Assembly (NCBI RefSeq): GCF_037027445.1 | Contig: NZ_JBANDL010000002.1 | Location: forward strand, 620,001-684,000 | DNA from: Lysobacter firmicutimachus | Lineage (GTDB): Bacteria > Pseudomonadota > Gammaproteobacteria > Xanthomonadales > Xanthomonadaceae | Direction of reading: 5' to 3' | Length of the DNA: 64,000 bases | In this document: positions 42,235 to 50,968 of the stretch, piece after piece | Position numbering within the stretch: the stretch's first letter is position 1 | Layout: each line of letters starts with the position of its first letter | Made by a program: the position numbers and the translations under genes | The notes under the pieces: model-generated | Databases searched by the model: none | What the model was told of the DNA's origin: nothing | The model's input: only the letters and a program-made list of their open reading frames with translations

Positions 42235-45200
42235 ATGCCCGCACGCGCCCCAGCCCGCTTTCGCCCGCATCCGTTGAGCCTCGGCATCGTCCAGGCGATC
42301 CCGATGCTGCTCGCCCTGCAACTGTGGTCCGGCCAGGCCCAGGCCGCCTGTACGCCGGCCGCGCCCACCGACGGCGCCACGGTCAGCTGCACCGGCGTGC
42401 CGATCCTGCTGCCGCCCAATCCGAACAGCTTCCTGAGCAATGCCAACAATCTGGACGTCACCGTGCAGGCCGGCGCGATCATGAGCACGCTGCCGGGCGG
42501 CACCGCGATGACCTTCGGCGGCAACGGCCTGACGCTCAACAACCTCGGCGCCATCGACGCCAACGCCGCCGGCTCGCTGGTGCTGGCGCGGGCGCTGGCG
42601 ATCGGCAATCTGGTCGTGCCCGGCAGCGGCAACGTCATCGTCAACAATCAGGGCAGCATCGAAGGCACCTTCGACGGTACCTTCGGCCTGGCCGGCGCTG
42701 CGATGGTGATCGCCAATACCGGCGTCACCACGATCAACAACACCGGCAGCATCGGCATGAGCGCGCTGGGACTGTTCGATCCGATCAACTCGATCGCGGT
42801 CGGCGTCTACGGCGGCGGCAACGTCAACTTCACCAACACCGGCACCATCACCGGCCGGGTGGCGTTCTCCAGCCCCACCAGCGGCGGCAACGTCTTCGTC
42901 AACGCCGGCACCATCAACGGCAGCGTTTCGCTCGGCACCACGCTCAGCAACGACACCTTCGTCGCGGTGACCGGCTCCAGCATCAACGGCGGCCTGGTGC
43001 CGCTGCCGGGCGTCACCATTCCGACCCCTTCGGTGCCGGTCAGCTTTCTGACCTATGCCGCCGGTGGCACCGTCGACGCCGGCATCGGCGGCCTGGACAC
43101 GCTGGTGCTCCAGAACACCGTCGCCGGGCCCGGTTCGGGCAGCGGCGGCAGCGGTACGGCGTCGGCCTTGCAATACCTCAACTTCGAAAACCTGACCGTC
43201 AACAGCGGCACCTGGAGCCTGCAGGGCGCGCTGGTCAGCGGCAGCGCGACGCTCAACGGCGGCACGGCGATCTTCGACGACGCGCTGTCGTTCGGTGCCG
43301 GCACCCTGACCGGCAACGGCGGGGCGATCCAGGCCTCGGTCGGCGGACTGACCCTCGGCCAGAGCGTCAATCTCACCGGCGGCCTGATCGTGCAGGGCGG
43401 CAACAGCCTGACCCTGGGCGGCACGGTCAGCGGCGGCGGCGGCCTGATCAAGAACGGCGCCGGCACCCTGACCCTGGCCGGCAGCAATAATTTCAGCGGC
43501 GGCCTGGCGCTCAACGGCGGCGGCCTGACCTTGGGCAACGCCAGTTCGCTCGGCACCGGCCTGTTCCTGGTCGGCGGCCCGGCCGCGCTCAATACCGCCT
43601 TCACCGGGACGCTGACCAACCAAGTCCAGCTCAACGGCGCGCTGACCCTCAACGGCGCCGGCAGTTTGACCCTGAGCGGCAACGTCAACGGCGCCGGCAG
43701 CCTGACCCTCGCCAGCGGCAACCTGGCCCTGACCGGCAGCAACAACTACAGCGGCGGCACCGTGCTGCAGGCCGGTTCGATCGATGTCGGCAACAGCGGC
43801 GCGCTCGGCATCGGCAACCTGACCGTCAACGGCGCCGGCAGCCTGACCGGCGCGGCCGGAGTGGCGCTGGGCAACAACATCGTGCTCAACAACACCCTCA
43901 ACTTCGGCGCCGGCGGCGGAGGCGGCGCGCTGACCCTCAACGGCACCGTCAGCGGCGCCGGCGGCATGAGCCTGGCCGGCGCGCCAGGGCTGACCCTCAA
44001 TGGCAGCAACAATTTCTCCGGCGGATTCAATCTCGGCGGCGGCGCCCTGGTGGTCGGCAGCAACACCGCGCTCGGCACCGGCGCGGTCACGGTGAGCGGC
44101 GCCGGCAGCCTCGATGCGAATGCCGCGGTCAGTCTGACCAACAACTTCAACCTCAACGCCGGACTGAGCGTGCTCGGCAGCAACAACCTCAGCCTCAACG
44201 GCACCATCGGCGGCCTCGGCGGCCTGACCAAGAGCGGTGCGGCGACGCTGGGCCTGGGCGGCGCCAACAGCTTCGCCGGCGGGGTCAACCTGCTCGGCGG
44301 CGGCTTGAGCGTCGGCACCGGCACCTCGCTGGGCCTGGGCGCGCTGACCGTCAACGGCGCGTCCAGCCTCAGCGCCAGCGCCGGTGTCAATCTCGGCAAT
44401 GCGGTCGCGCTCAACGCCGACCTCGCGGTCGGCGGCGGCAACGACATCGCCCTCGGCGGCCTGGTCTCCGGCGGCGCCGGGTTGAGCTACAACGGCACCG
44501 GTACGCTCGCGCTCAACGGTCCCAACACCTTCGGCGGCGGCGTCGACCTGGCCAGTGGCAACCTGTCGGTCGGCAACAACCTCGCCCTCGGCAGCGGCAC
44601 GCTGAGCGTGCTCGGCAACGCCGGGCTCAGCGCCGGCGTGCCCGGCGTAGCGCTGGGCAACACGGTCGATCTCGCCAGCGGCACCACGTTGACCATCGGC
44701 GGCGCCAACGCGCTGGCGCTCAACGGCCCGATCGGCGGCGCCGGCGCGCTGGCCTACGCCGGCAGCGCCAGCCTGACCCTGGGCGGGGCGAACAACTTCG
44801 GCGGCGGCCTGACCCTGTCCGGCGGCAACCTGCTGCTCGGCACCGACAGTTCGCTCGGCACCGGCGCGCTCAACGTCGCCGGCAACGCCGGGCTCGCCAG
44901 CACCGGCGCCGCGTTGACCCTGACCAATGCGGTCAACCTCGCCAGCGGCGCCGCGCTGAACCTGGGCGGCAGCGCCGACCTGAGCTTGAACGGCACCGTC
45001 GCCGGCGATGGCGGCCTGATCAAGAGCGGCAGCGGCACTTTGTCGCTGGGCGGCGCCAACCTGTTCGCCGGCGGCGTCGACCTGCAGGCCGGCACCTTGG
45101 CGCTGGCGCAGTCGAGCTCGCTCGGCAGCGGAACGCTGACCGTCAGTGGCGCCTCGACCCTGGCTGCGTCGGCGCCGTTGAACGTCGGCAATGCGATCGT

Positions 45201-48200
45201 GCTTAACGCCGGCCTGAGCATCGCCGGTAGCAACGATCTGACCCTGAGCGGCGCGATCGGCGGCAGCGGCGGGTTGAGTTTCAACGGACCGTCGACCCTG
45301 AGCCTGAGCGGCGCCAACGGCTTCGCCGGCGGCGTCGCGCTCGGCGGCGGCATGCTCGCGGTCGGCAACGATCTGGCCCTCGGCAGCGGCAGCCTCAACG
45401 TCGGCGGCAGCGCGCAGTTGAGTGCGACTACCGCCGGCATCGAGCTGGCCAACGCGGTCAACCTCGGCGCCGGCTCCACGCTCGCCGTCGTCGGCAGCAA
45501 CGGCCTCGCCCTCGACGGCACGATCGGCGGCGCCGGCGCGTTGGCGATGAACGGCACCGGCACGTTGAGCCTCAGCGCGGCGAACAACTTCGGCGGTGGC
45601 GTAGCCCTGAACTCGGGCGCGCTGGCGGTCGGCGATTCGCTCGCGCTCGGCACCGGCACGCTCGCGGTCGGCGGCGACGCCGGTCTGAGCGCCAGCGCCG
45701 CCGGGGTGACCCTGGGCAATGCGATCACCCTGGCCGCGGGAGCCGAACTGGCGATCGCCGGCAGCAACGACCTGGGTTTGAGCGGCACCATCGGCGGCGC
45801 CGGCGGCCTGGCGTACTCGGGCACCGGCACCCTGATCCTGAGCGGCGCCAACGCCTTCGGCGGCGGGGTGAACCTCAGCGCCGGCACCCTGGCGATCGGC
45901 AGCAATGCCGCGCTCGGCACCGGCACCTTGGCGGTGAGCGGCAACGCCAGCCTCAGCGCCGCGGTCGCGGGCTTGAACGTGGCCAATGCGGTCGACGTGG
46001 CCGCCGGCACTGCGCTCGACGTGACCGGCAGCAATCCGCTCAATCTCAGCGGTACGATCAGCGGCAGCGGTACCCTGATCAAGTCGGGCCCGGCCGCGCT
46101 GACCCTGTCCGGCAGCCTGGTCGGATTCGGCGGCGGCCTGTCGCTGCAGGGCGGCGCGCTCGCCGTCGCCCATCCGATCGTCGCCGGCTTCACCTCCGCG
46201 GCCGGCACCAGCGCCAGCTTCAGCGCCGGCAACGACCGGCTCAGCGCCACCGGCGCGGTCGCCGGCACGGTCGACCTGGGCGGCGGCGACGATCGCTACT
46301 ACAGCAGCCTGGCGTTGTTGTCCGGCCTGACCGGCAGCGTCGCCGCGGGCGCCGGCAGCGACACCTTCGCCGTCGGCGGCGGCCAGGGCACGTTGCCCGC
46401 GGCCTCGCTGAGCGGCTTCGAACAACTCGACGTCGCCAGCGGCGGCACCCTGGTGCTGGCTGCGGCCAGCACCGCCCACTTCGTCGACAGTTCCATCGCC
46501 GGCAACCTGGTGCTCGACGGCACCTTGACCGGCAACGCCGCCGTGCTCGCCGGCGGCGCACTCGTTGGGGATGGCGCGCTGACCGGCGCGCTGACGCTCG
46601 GCGGCACGCTGGCGCCTTCCGGTCTGGCCGGAGCGACCGGAGCGGCGGGCGGCAGCGCCTCGGTCGGCGCGTCACTCAACGTCGCCAGCCTGAGCTTCAG
46701 TCCGGGCGGCGTGCTGCAGGTGCGGCAGAACGGCGCCGGCGCCACCGACAGCGTGATCGTCGCGGGCACCGCGAGCTTGAGCGGCGGCCAGGTGGTGGCG
46801 ATTCCGCAGCCTGGCAGCTATGCGCCGATCACCGATTACCGCATCGTCGACGCCGGTGCGATCAGCGGCGCCTTCACCGGCGTGGTCCAGACCGCCTTGC
46901 CTTTCCTCGATGCGGCGTTGGTCACGATCGGCAGCGACGTGTTCCTGCGCCTGAGCGAGCACGACGCCGGCGGCACGGGCATTCGTTTCAACCAGTTCCC
47001 CGGCTTGAGCGACAACCAGCAGGCGGTGGCCGACGCGTTGCAGGCGATCGCCGATGCCGACAGCGGCCAACTGCCGACTCTGATCGCCGCCGCGCGCGGC
47101 CTCAGCGCGGCGCAGGCGCCGCGTGCGTTCGATACCCTCAGCGGCGAGACCTATGCCTCGCTGGCGAGTGCGCAACGCTACAACGCCGAGCAACTGCAGC
47201 GGGGGGTGACGCGCCAACTGGACCTGATCCGCGACTTCGGCATCGAGGACGAACGCAGTCTCGGCACCGTGTGGGTCACCGGTTACGGCGGCCGCGCCGA
47301 GTTCGACGGCGACGGCCTGGCCGGGATCGACAACCGTCTTGCCGGCGTACTGTTCGGCCTGGAAGGTTCGCCGGGCGACGCGTTCCGCTTCGGCGGCCAC
47401 ATCGGCCTGGCGCATTCCAGGTTGGAAACCGAGCGCCGCGACGACCGCATCGACGGCGATCAGTTCAATGTCGGCGTCCACTGGCTGTACGCGCCGGGCG
47501 GCTTCTGGACCCAGGGCGCGGTCGGCTACAGCTACGCCAGCTACGATGCCGAGCGCGAGATCGCGGTCGGCACCTTCAACGCGCGCAGCGACGCGCATTT
47601 CAGCGGCGACGGCGCCTATGCCGCGGTCGAAGCGGGTTGGCGCTGGGACGGCGGCAGCGTTCGGGTCGAGCCCTTGCTGGGCGTGTACTACCACAAGTTC
47701 GAATCGATCCGGCTGCGCGAGCGCGGCGCCGGCGACGCGAACCTCGAAGTCGCCGCGGCCAGTTACGATGTCGCCACCGCCGGCATCGGCGTGCGCTTGT
47801 CGATGGCCCCGGGGCAGGCGCGGCGTTGGCAGCCGACCGCGGACCTGCGCTACCTGCACGATCTGCAGGACGACGCGCCGCTGGCGCGCAACGCCTTTGC
47901 CGGCGCCAACGTGCCCGACTTCGGCGTGCGCGGTTTCGTCGCCGAGCGCAATCGCTGGAATGTCGGTCTCGGACTGAACTATCGCCTGAGCCGGTTCGGC
48001 AGCGGTTTCGTCGAGTACCGCGGCGATATCGGCAGCGACGACCGCGCGCACTCGCTCAACCTTGGCCTGCGCCTGGGCTGGGGCGGCTCGCCGGCGATGG
48101 CGGCGGCACGGCCGGCGCCGGTGGCGGTCGCGAGCGCGGCGAGCGCGGACTCCGCAGCAAGCGCAGGGACTGCGCTCGCGCCGGCGACCGAGCCTTCGAC

Positions 48201-48648
48201 CTCTGTACCGGTGCGCTCGGCGGAGAGAACGGCGCCACGCGCGACAGCGCCGGTTTCGCCCACCAGCGAAGCCGACGTTTCCTCCCCGGGCCATGCCGGT
48301 GCGCGCGGCGCGAACGCCGCCGCTGCGGCCGCGGGCGCGACCGGGGCGGCCACGGCTGCGGCACCGGCGAGCGCCGATGCGACGCCGGCGAGTCGCTCGC
48401 CCGGCGGCGCATGCCCGGCGCGTCCCGTCGCCAAGCCGGCGAGCCGTCCGGTCGCCAAGGTCAAGCCCCGCAGCGCCAAGCCGTTGAGCAAGACCCACCG
48501 TGTCGCCTCGCGCGGCACATCGAGCAAGGCGAAGCCCCGCCGCGCGCCGGCGCGGCTCGCCGCACGCACACCGTCGTCCGCCCCTCCGTCGGGCGCGGTG
48601 CCCCTGTCTGCCGCCGGGTGCGACGAGGCTTCGGCCCGCAGCCACTGA
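42235..48648 (+). CDS. Giant repeat autotransporter with post-barrel tail
   Basis: A protein of about 2,137 residues. The start is ATG 42235, 7 bp after GGAGG; an ATG at 42229 is too close. Signal peptide 1-37 ends LWSGQAQA. The passenger (about 38-1550) is a Gly/Leu/Asn/Ser-rich beta-helix, with eleven related units of about 85-90 residues at about 385-1300 (pattern LxLxGTIxGAGGLxxxGxGTLxLxGxNxFxGG). The autotransporter beta-barrel covers about 1665-1950 (VWVTGYGGRAEFDG ... HSLNLGLRLGWGG). About 186 further residues rich in Ala, Pro, Ser, Lys and Arg then follow to the stop. Normal barrels end with a terminal aromatic residue, so this tail is abnormal. Probably an adhesin or surface protein. 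Confidence 0.88.
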   Translation: MPARAPARFRPHPLSLGIVQAIPMLLALQLWSGQAQAACTPAAPTDGATVSCTGVPILLPPNPNSFLSNANNLDVTVQAGAIMSTLPGGTAMTFGGNGLTLNNLGAIDANAAGSLVLARALAIGNLVVPGSGNVIVNNQGSIEGTFDGTFGLAGAAMVIANTGVTTINNTGSIGMSALGLFDPINSIAVGVYGGGNVNFTNTGTITGRVAFSSPTSGGNVFVNAGTINGSVSLGTTLSNDTFVAVTGSSINGGLVPLPGVTIPTPSVPVSFLTYAAGGTVDAGIGGLDTLVLQNTVAGPGSGSGGSGTASALQYLNFENLTVNSGTWSLQGALVSGSATLNGGTAIFDDALSFGAGTLTGNGGAIQASVGGLTLGQSVNLTGGLIVQGGNSLTLGGTVSGGGGLIKNGAGTLTLAGSNNFSGGLALNGGGLTLGNASSLGTGLFLVGGPAALNTAFTGTLTNQVQLNGALTLNGAGSLTLSGNVNGAGSLTLASGNLALTGSNNYSGGTVLQAGSIDVGNSGALGIGNLTVNGAGSLTGAAGVALGNNIVLNNTLNFGAGGGGGALTLNGTVSGAGGMSLAGAPGLTLNGSNNFSGGFNLGGGALVVGSNTALGTGAVTVSGAGSLDANAAVSLTNNFNLNAGLSVLGSNNLSLNGTIGGLGGLTKSGAATLGLGGANSFAGGVNLLGGGLSVGTGTSLGLGALTVNGASSLSASAGVNLGNAVALNADLAVGGGNDIALGGLVSGGAGLSYNGTGTLALNGPNTFGGGVDLASGNLSVGNNLALGSGTLSVLGNAGLSAGVPGVALGNTVDLASGTTLTIGGANALALNGPIGGAGALAYAGSASLTLGGANNFGGGLTLSGGNLLLGTDSSLGTGALNVAGNAGLASTGAALTLTNAVNLASGAALNLGGSADLSLNGTVAGDGGLIKSGSGTLSLGGANLFAGGVDLQAGTLALAQSSSLGSGTLTVSGASTLAASAPLNVGNAIVLNAGLSIAGSNDLTLSGAIGGSGGLSFNGPSTLSLSGANGFAGGVALGGGMLAVGNDLALGSGSLNVGGSAQLSATTAGIELANAVNLGAGSTLAVVGSNGLALDGTIGGAGALAMNGTGTLSLSAANNFGGGVALNSGALAVGDSLALGTGTLAVGGDAGLSASAAGVTLGNAITLAAGAELAIAGSNDLGLSGTIGGAGGLAYSGTGTLILSGANAFGGGVNLSAGTLAIGSNAALGTGTLAVSGNASLSAAVAGLNVANAVDVAAGTALDVTGSNPLNLSGTISGSGTLIKSGPAALTLSGSLVGFGGGLSLQGGALAVAHPIVAGFTSAAGTSASFSAGNDRLSATGAVAGTVDLGGGDDRYYSSLALLSGLTGSVAAGAGSDTFAVGGGQGTLPAASLSGFEQLDVASGGTLVLAAASTAHFVDSSIAGNLVLDGTLTGNAAVLAGGALVGDGALTGALTLGGTLAPSGLAGATGAAGGSASVGASLNVASLSFSPGGVLQVRQNGAGATDSVIVAGTASLSGGQVVAIPQPGSYAPITDYRIVDAGAISGAFTGVVQTALPFLDAALVTIGSDVFLRLSEHDAGGTGIRFNQFPGLSDNQQAVADALQAIADADSGQLPTLIAAARGLSAAQAPRAFDTLSGETYASLASAQRYNAEQLQRGVTRQLDLIRDFGIEDERSLGTVWVTGYGGRAEFDGDGLAGIDNRLAGVLFGLEGSPGDAFRFGGHIGLAHSRLETERRDDRIDGDQFNVGVHWLYAPGGFWTQGAVGYSYASYDAEREIAVGTFNARSDAHFSGDGAYAAVEAGWRWDGGSVRVEPLLGVYYHKFESIRLRERGAGDANLEVAAASYDVATAGIGVRLSMAPGQARRWQPTADLRYLHDLQDDAPLARNAFAGANVPDFGVRGFVAERNRWNVGLGLNYRLSRFGSGFVEYRGDIGSDDRAHSLNLGLRLGWGGSPAMAAARPAPVAVASAASADSAASAGTALAPATEPSTSVPVRSAERTAPRATAPVSPTSEADVSSPGHAGARGANAAAAAAGATGAATAAAPASADATPASRSPGGACPARPVAKPASRPVAKVKPRSAKPLSKTHRVASRGTSSKAKPRRAPARLAARTPSSAPPSGAVPLSAAGCDEASARSH
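43390..46140 (+). repeat. Eleven passenger-domain coding repeats
   Basis: Units of roughly 255-270 bp within the autotransporter gene each encode a strand set containing LxGTIxGAGGL, GTGTLxLSGAN and LxVGNxLALGTGTL motifs. They diverge at DNA level but keep the same order, as in autotransporter-associated beta-strand repeats. Confidence 0.8.
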
Positions 48649-48745
48649 ATCCGGGTCGATGCACCCGCGGCGGAGAGGGTGGCGCTACCGGTTCCGGTAC
48701 GCTGGACCGGAGCCGGTAGTCGCCTTTGCTTTTGGCTGGGTCGGA

Positions 48746-48771
48746 GATTGGGGATTGGGGATTGGGATTGG
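48746..48771. repeat. Short GGGATT-type heptamer tract
   Basis: GATTGGGGATTGGGGATTGG and a further GATTGG, the same motif as the array at 990-1055, lie between the autotransporter and the DUF3224 gene. Confidence 0.85.
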
Positions 48772-48923
48772 CGAGAGCGGGGGCTCTGCGACCGGGATCG
48801 TGCGCGGGCAATGGCCGGTTCAATGCAAGGGGCTCGCCGGCGGCGGCGCGACGTGGCATCGTGTGTCGCCGGCGCGCATCGCATGCGACATGAGCGCAGG
48901 CTTCCGCCACTACCGGATCGCCC

Positions 48924-49328
48924 ATGAACCGCACGGCCGAAGGCCCGTTCGAGGTCAGGCTCAGCCCGCAACCGTTGCACGATGCGGCGACAGGCCAGTT
49001 CGGGCGCATGGCGATCGACAAGCGCTTCCATGGTCCGCTCGACGCGGCCAGTCGCGGCGAAATGCTGGCGGGCGGAACCGCGGTGCAGGGCTCGGCCGGC
49101 TATGTCGCGCTGGAGAAAGTCCAGGGCGTTCTCGACGGGCGCAGCGGCAGCTTTCTGTTGCTGCATCGCGGAGTGATGGACCGCGGAACGCCCGATCTCA
49201 GCATCACGGTGGTGCCGGACTCGGGCACCGACGCGTTGCTCGGTCTCAGCGGCCGCATGAGCATCGACGTGCGCGAGGGCGGGGCGCATTTCTATCGCTT
49301 CGAGTACGCCTTGCCGGACGACGCCTGA
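48924..49328 (+). CDS. DUF3224 domain protein
   Basis: A 134-residue cytosolic protein. GYVALEKVQGVLDGRSGSFLL and LLHRGVMDRGTPDLSITVVPDSGT match DUF3224, a small beta-barrel family resembling allene-oxide-cyclase folds. Function is unknown. It stands alone: the autotransporter ends 275 bp upstream and the next gene is convergent. Confidence 0.8.
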   Translation: MNRTAEGPFEVRLSPQPLHDAATGQFGRMAIDKRFHGPLDAASRGEMLAGGTAVQGSAGYVALEKVQGVLDGRSGSFLLLHRGVMDRGTPDLSITVVPDSGTDALLGLSGRMSIDVREGGAHFYRFEYALPDDA

Positions 49329-49433
49329 CTGAAAGGCGTCGCGCGAAGCCCTTGTGCCGCGTCGCGCGCCCGGAGCGCTATGTCCTCCGAAAAGGGCGCT
49401 GGGGATCGCGCCCGCTGAGGCGGGAACGGACGA

Positions 49434-50555
49434 TTACTCCAGGCTGATGCCGGCCGCGGCCGGATTGCGGTTCTGCAGGGTTTCGCTGGCCTGCGCCCAC
49501 CAGGCGCGGTGTTCATCGCTGGCGCAGTAGGCGGCGTAGGACACCGGCGCGATGGTCGCCAGCGAATAGTCCGGCCGCCCCTCGGCCAGCATCGCGCTCA
49601 TCGCGCGCAACAGCGGCAGCGAGGGCAGCAGGTCTTCGACGAACAGGAACTGGCCGGCCTGGTTGACTTCGAGGAAATGCGCCTCGCCGTCGGCGTCGAT
49701 CGCCAGGTCGATGCAACCGAACACCAGGCCCAACTCGCGCATCAACGCGGCCAGTTTGGCCTGATCGGCGGCGGACAAGTCGCCGGGTTCGGCGCGCAGG
49801 CCGCCGACCGCCTGGCGTGCGCGCCAGTCGACCACGCCGTCGTCCTGGGAGGAATGCAGGCGTGCGGCGAAATAGCGGTCGCCGATCGCGGTCACGCGCA
49901 GGTCGCAGCGTTTTTCGACGTAGACCTGATAGATGCCGGGGCAATGCAGCAAACTCTGGTCGTCGTCGAGCATGGCCGCCTCGACGATGCGCGCGTAAGT
50001 GCTGAACATGCGCCCGCTTTCGGCGTCCTGCCAGGTATGGGTCATGAACGGCTTGTACACCACCCGGCCATGGCGCGCGACGAAGCGGCGGATCTCGTCG
50101 GGATCGTGCGACGCCAGCGTGGCCGGAAAGCGCAAGCCGCAGCGATGTGCGGCGCGCAATTGCACCAGCTTGTTCTCGGCCATGGCCGCGCAAGTCGGAC
50201 GGTTGATCCACAGCCGATCGGCGCCGGTATCGGTCAGGGCGTAGAGGTTTTTGAGAAAGCGTCCCCATTCGCCGCGCAGGAACGGCTCGTCGCTGCGATG
50301 GGCGCGCGGGAAGTGTTCGGGATTGCGCGGGCGCCGATACCAGGTCGCGCCGATGCGCTCGTGATCGAGCGCGCCGCTGCTGCGCAGGCCGAGATCGGGG
50401 TCGCAGTGCAGCGACATCGGACCGAGCTCGGGCTCGGCCAGCGAGCCGGCCCAGAGCGCGTCGAGGCCGCTGGCGCGCAGCGCCCAGCGCGCGGCTGAGG
50501 CGTGGATGTCGTGGGCCAGCGAGGAAAGAATCAGCGGCGTGCGAAAAGCGGTCAT
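49434..50555 (-). CDS. MvdD-like ATP-grasp ligase (graspetide macrocyclase)
   Basis: A 373-residue ATP-grasp protein of the MvdC/MvdD class. The N-terminal pre-ATP-grasp part (LILSSLAHDIHA, DLGLRSSGALD, GATWYRRP) leads into the ATP site (RVVYKPFMTHTWQD, GIYQVYVEKRCDLRVTAIG) and the metal-binding end CIDLAIDADGEAHFLEVNQAGQF. Such enzymes join Thr/Ser or Lys side chains to Asp/Glu side chains in precursor peptides. A 58-residue precursor lies 158 bp upstream, with a terminator between them. ATG 50555 is chosen; the upstream extension runs over that terminator. Confidence 0.85.
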   Translation of the reverse strand: MTAFRTPLILSSLAHDIHASAARWALRASGLDALWAGSLAEPELGPMSLHCDPDLGLRSSGALDHERIGATWYRRPRNPEHFPRAHRSDEPFLRGEWGRFLKNLYALTDTGADRLWINRPTCAAMAENKLVQLRAAHRCGLRFPATLASHDPDEIRRFVARHGRVVYKPFMTHTWQDAESGRMFSTYARIVEAAMLDDDQSLLHCPGIYQVYVEKRCDLRVTAIGDRYFAARLHSSQDDGVVDWRARQAVGGLRAEPGDLSAADQAKLAALMRELGLVFGCIDLAIDADGEAHFLEVNQAGQFLFVEDLLPSLPLLRAMSAMLAEGRPDYSLATIAPVSYAAYCASDEHRAWWAQASETLQNRNPAAAGISLE

Positions 50556-50583
50556 CGGCGTGGAGACGGAAAGATCGATTTCG

Positions 50584-50616
50584 AAAAAACGCACGCCCCG
50601 ACCAGCGGGGCGTGCG
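50584..50616 (-). terminator. Intra-cluster terminator between precursor and ATP-grasp genes
   Basis: On the - strand, CGCACGCCCCG and its perfect 11-bp complement enclose a 5-nt loop, followed by TTTTTT (50589-50584). This canonical terminator sits after the precursor gene and before the ligase start, so most transcripts should stop after the precursor. Confidence 0.85.
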
Positions 50617-50713
50617 GCGTCATGACGGGGCGCTGAGGTTTCCGCGCGCGTCGCTCGCACGCGAGTCCGCCGCAGCGTGGGTCATGCGTGTTTCATCGGT
50701 TGGGACGATGCGC

Positions 50714-50890
50714 TCAGACCGCGCCGTCGTCCGGATCGCCCGGGTCGTCGCCGTTCGGGCCGGTGGCGTGGGTGGTGTCGCCCTTGCCGCCCGAGATGGC
50801 GGCGATCTCTTCCAGCGACAGTTCGCGCGCGGCGACGCGAGCCAGCGGGCGCACGGTTTCGTTGTTGCGATTCACGTCTTGCTTGCTCAT
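50714..50890 (-). CDS. Graspetide-type precursor peptide
   Basis: A 58-residue precursor. Leader residues 1-35 (MSKQDVNRNNETVRPLARVA through ELSLEEIAAISGG) end in Gly-Gly, the usual C39 peptidase cut site. The predicted core, 36-58, begins KGDTTHATGP and ends DDPGDPDDGAV. It has three Thr (39, 40, 43) before six Asp, one at 38 and five in the DDxxDxDD cluster. This matches the hydroxyl-donor then acid-acceptor layout of graspetides. AGGAG lies upstream of ATG 50890. The gene sits between its C39 ABC transporter and an ATP-grasp ligase. Confidence 0.82.
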   Translation of the reverse strand: MSKQDVNRNNETVRPLARVAARELSLEEIAAISGGKGDTTHATGPNGDDPGDPDDGAV

Positions 50891-50968
50891 GCAGCGTTCT
50901 CCTGAATCGTTGATTGCCAGGAAGATGAAACGCCGTCCCGGCATCGGCGTGGGCATCGATCCTAGCAA

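Noticed and set aside
41521..46479. A 1,652-codon open frame antisense to the autotransporter
   Set aside because: It mirrors the repeat-coding sequence (Gly/Ala/Gln-rich) and begins and ends inside other genes; a shadow of the passenger repeats.
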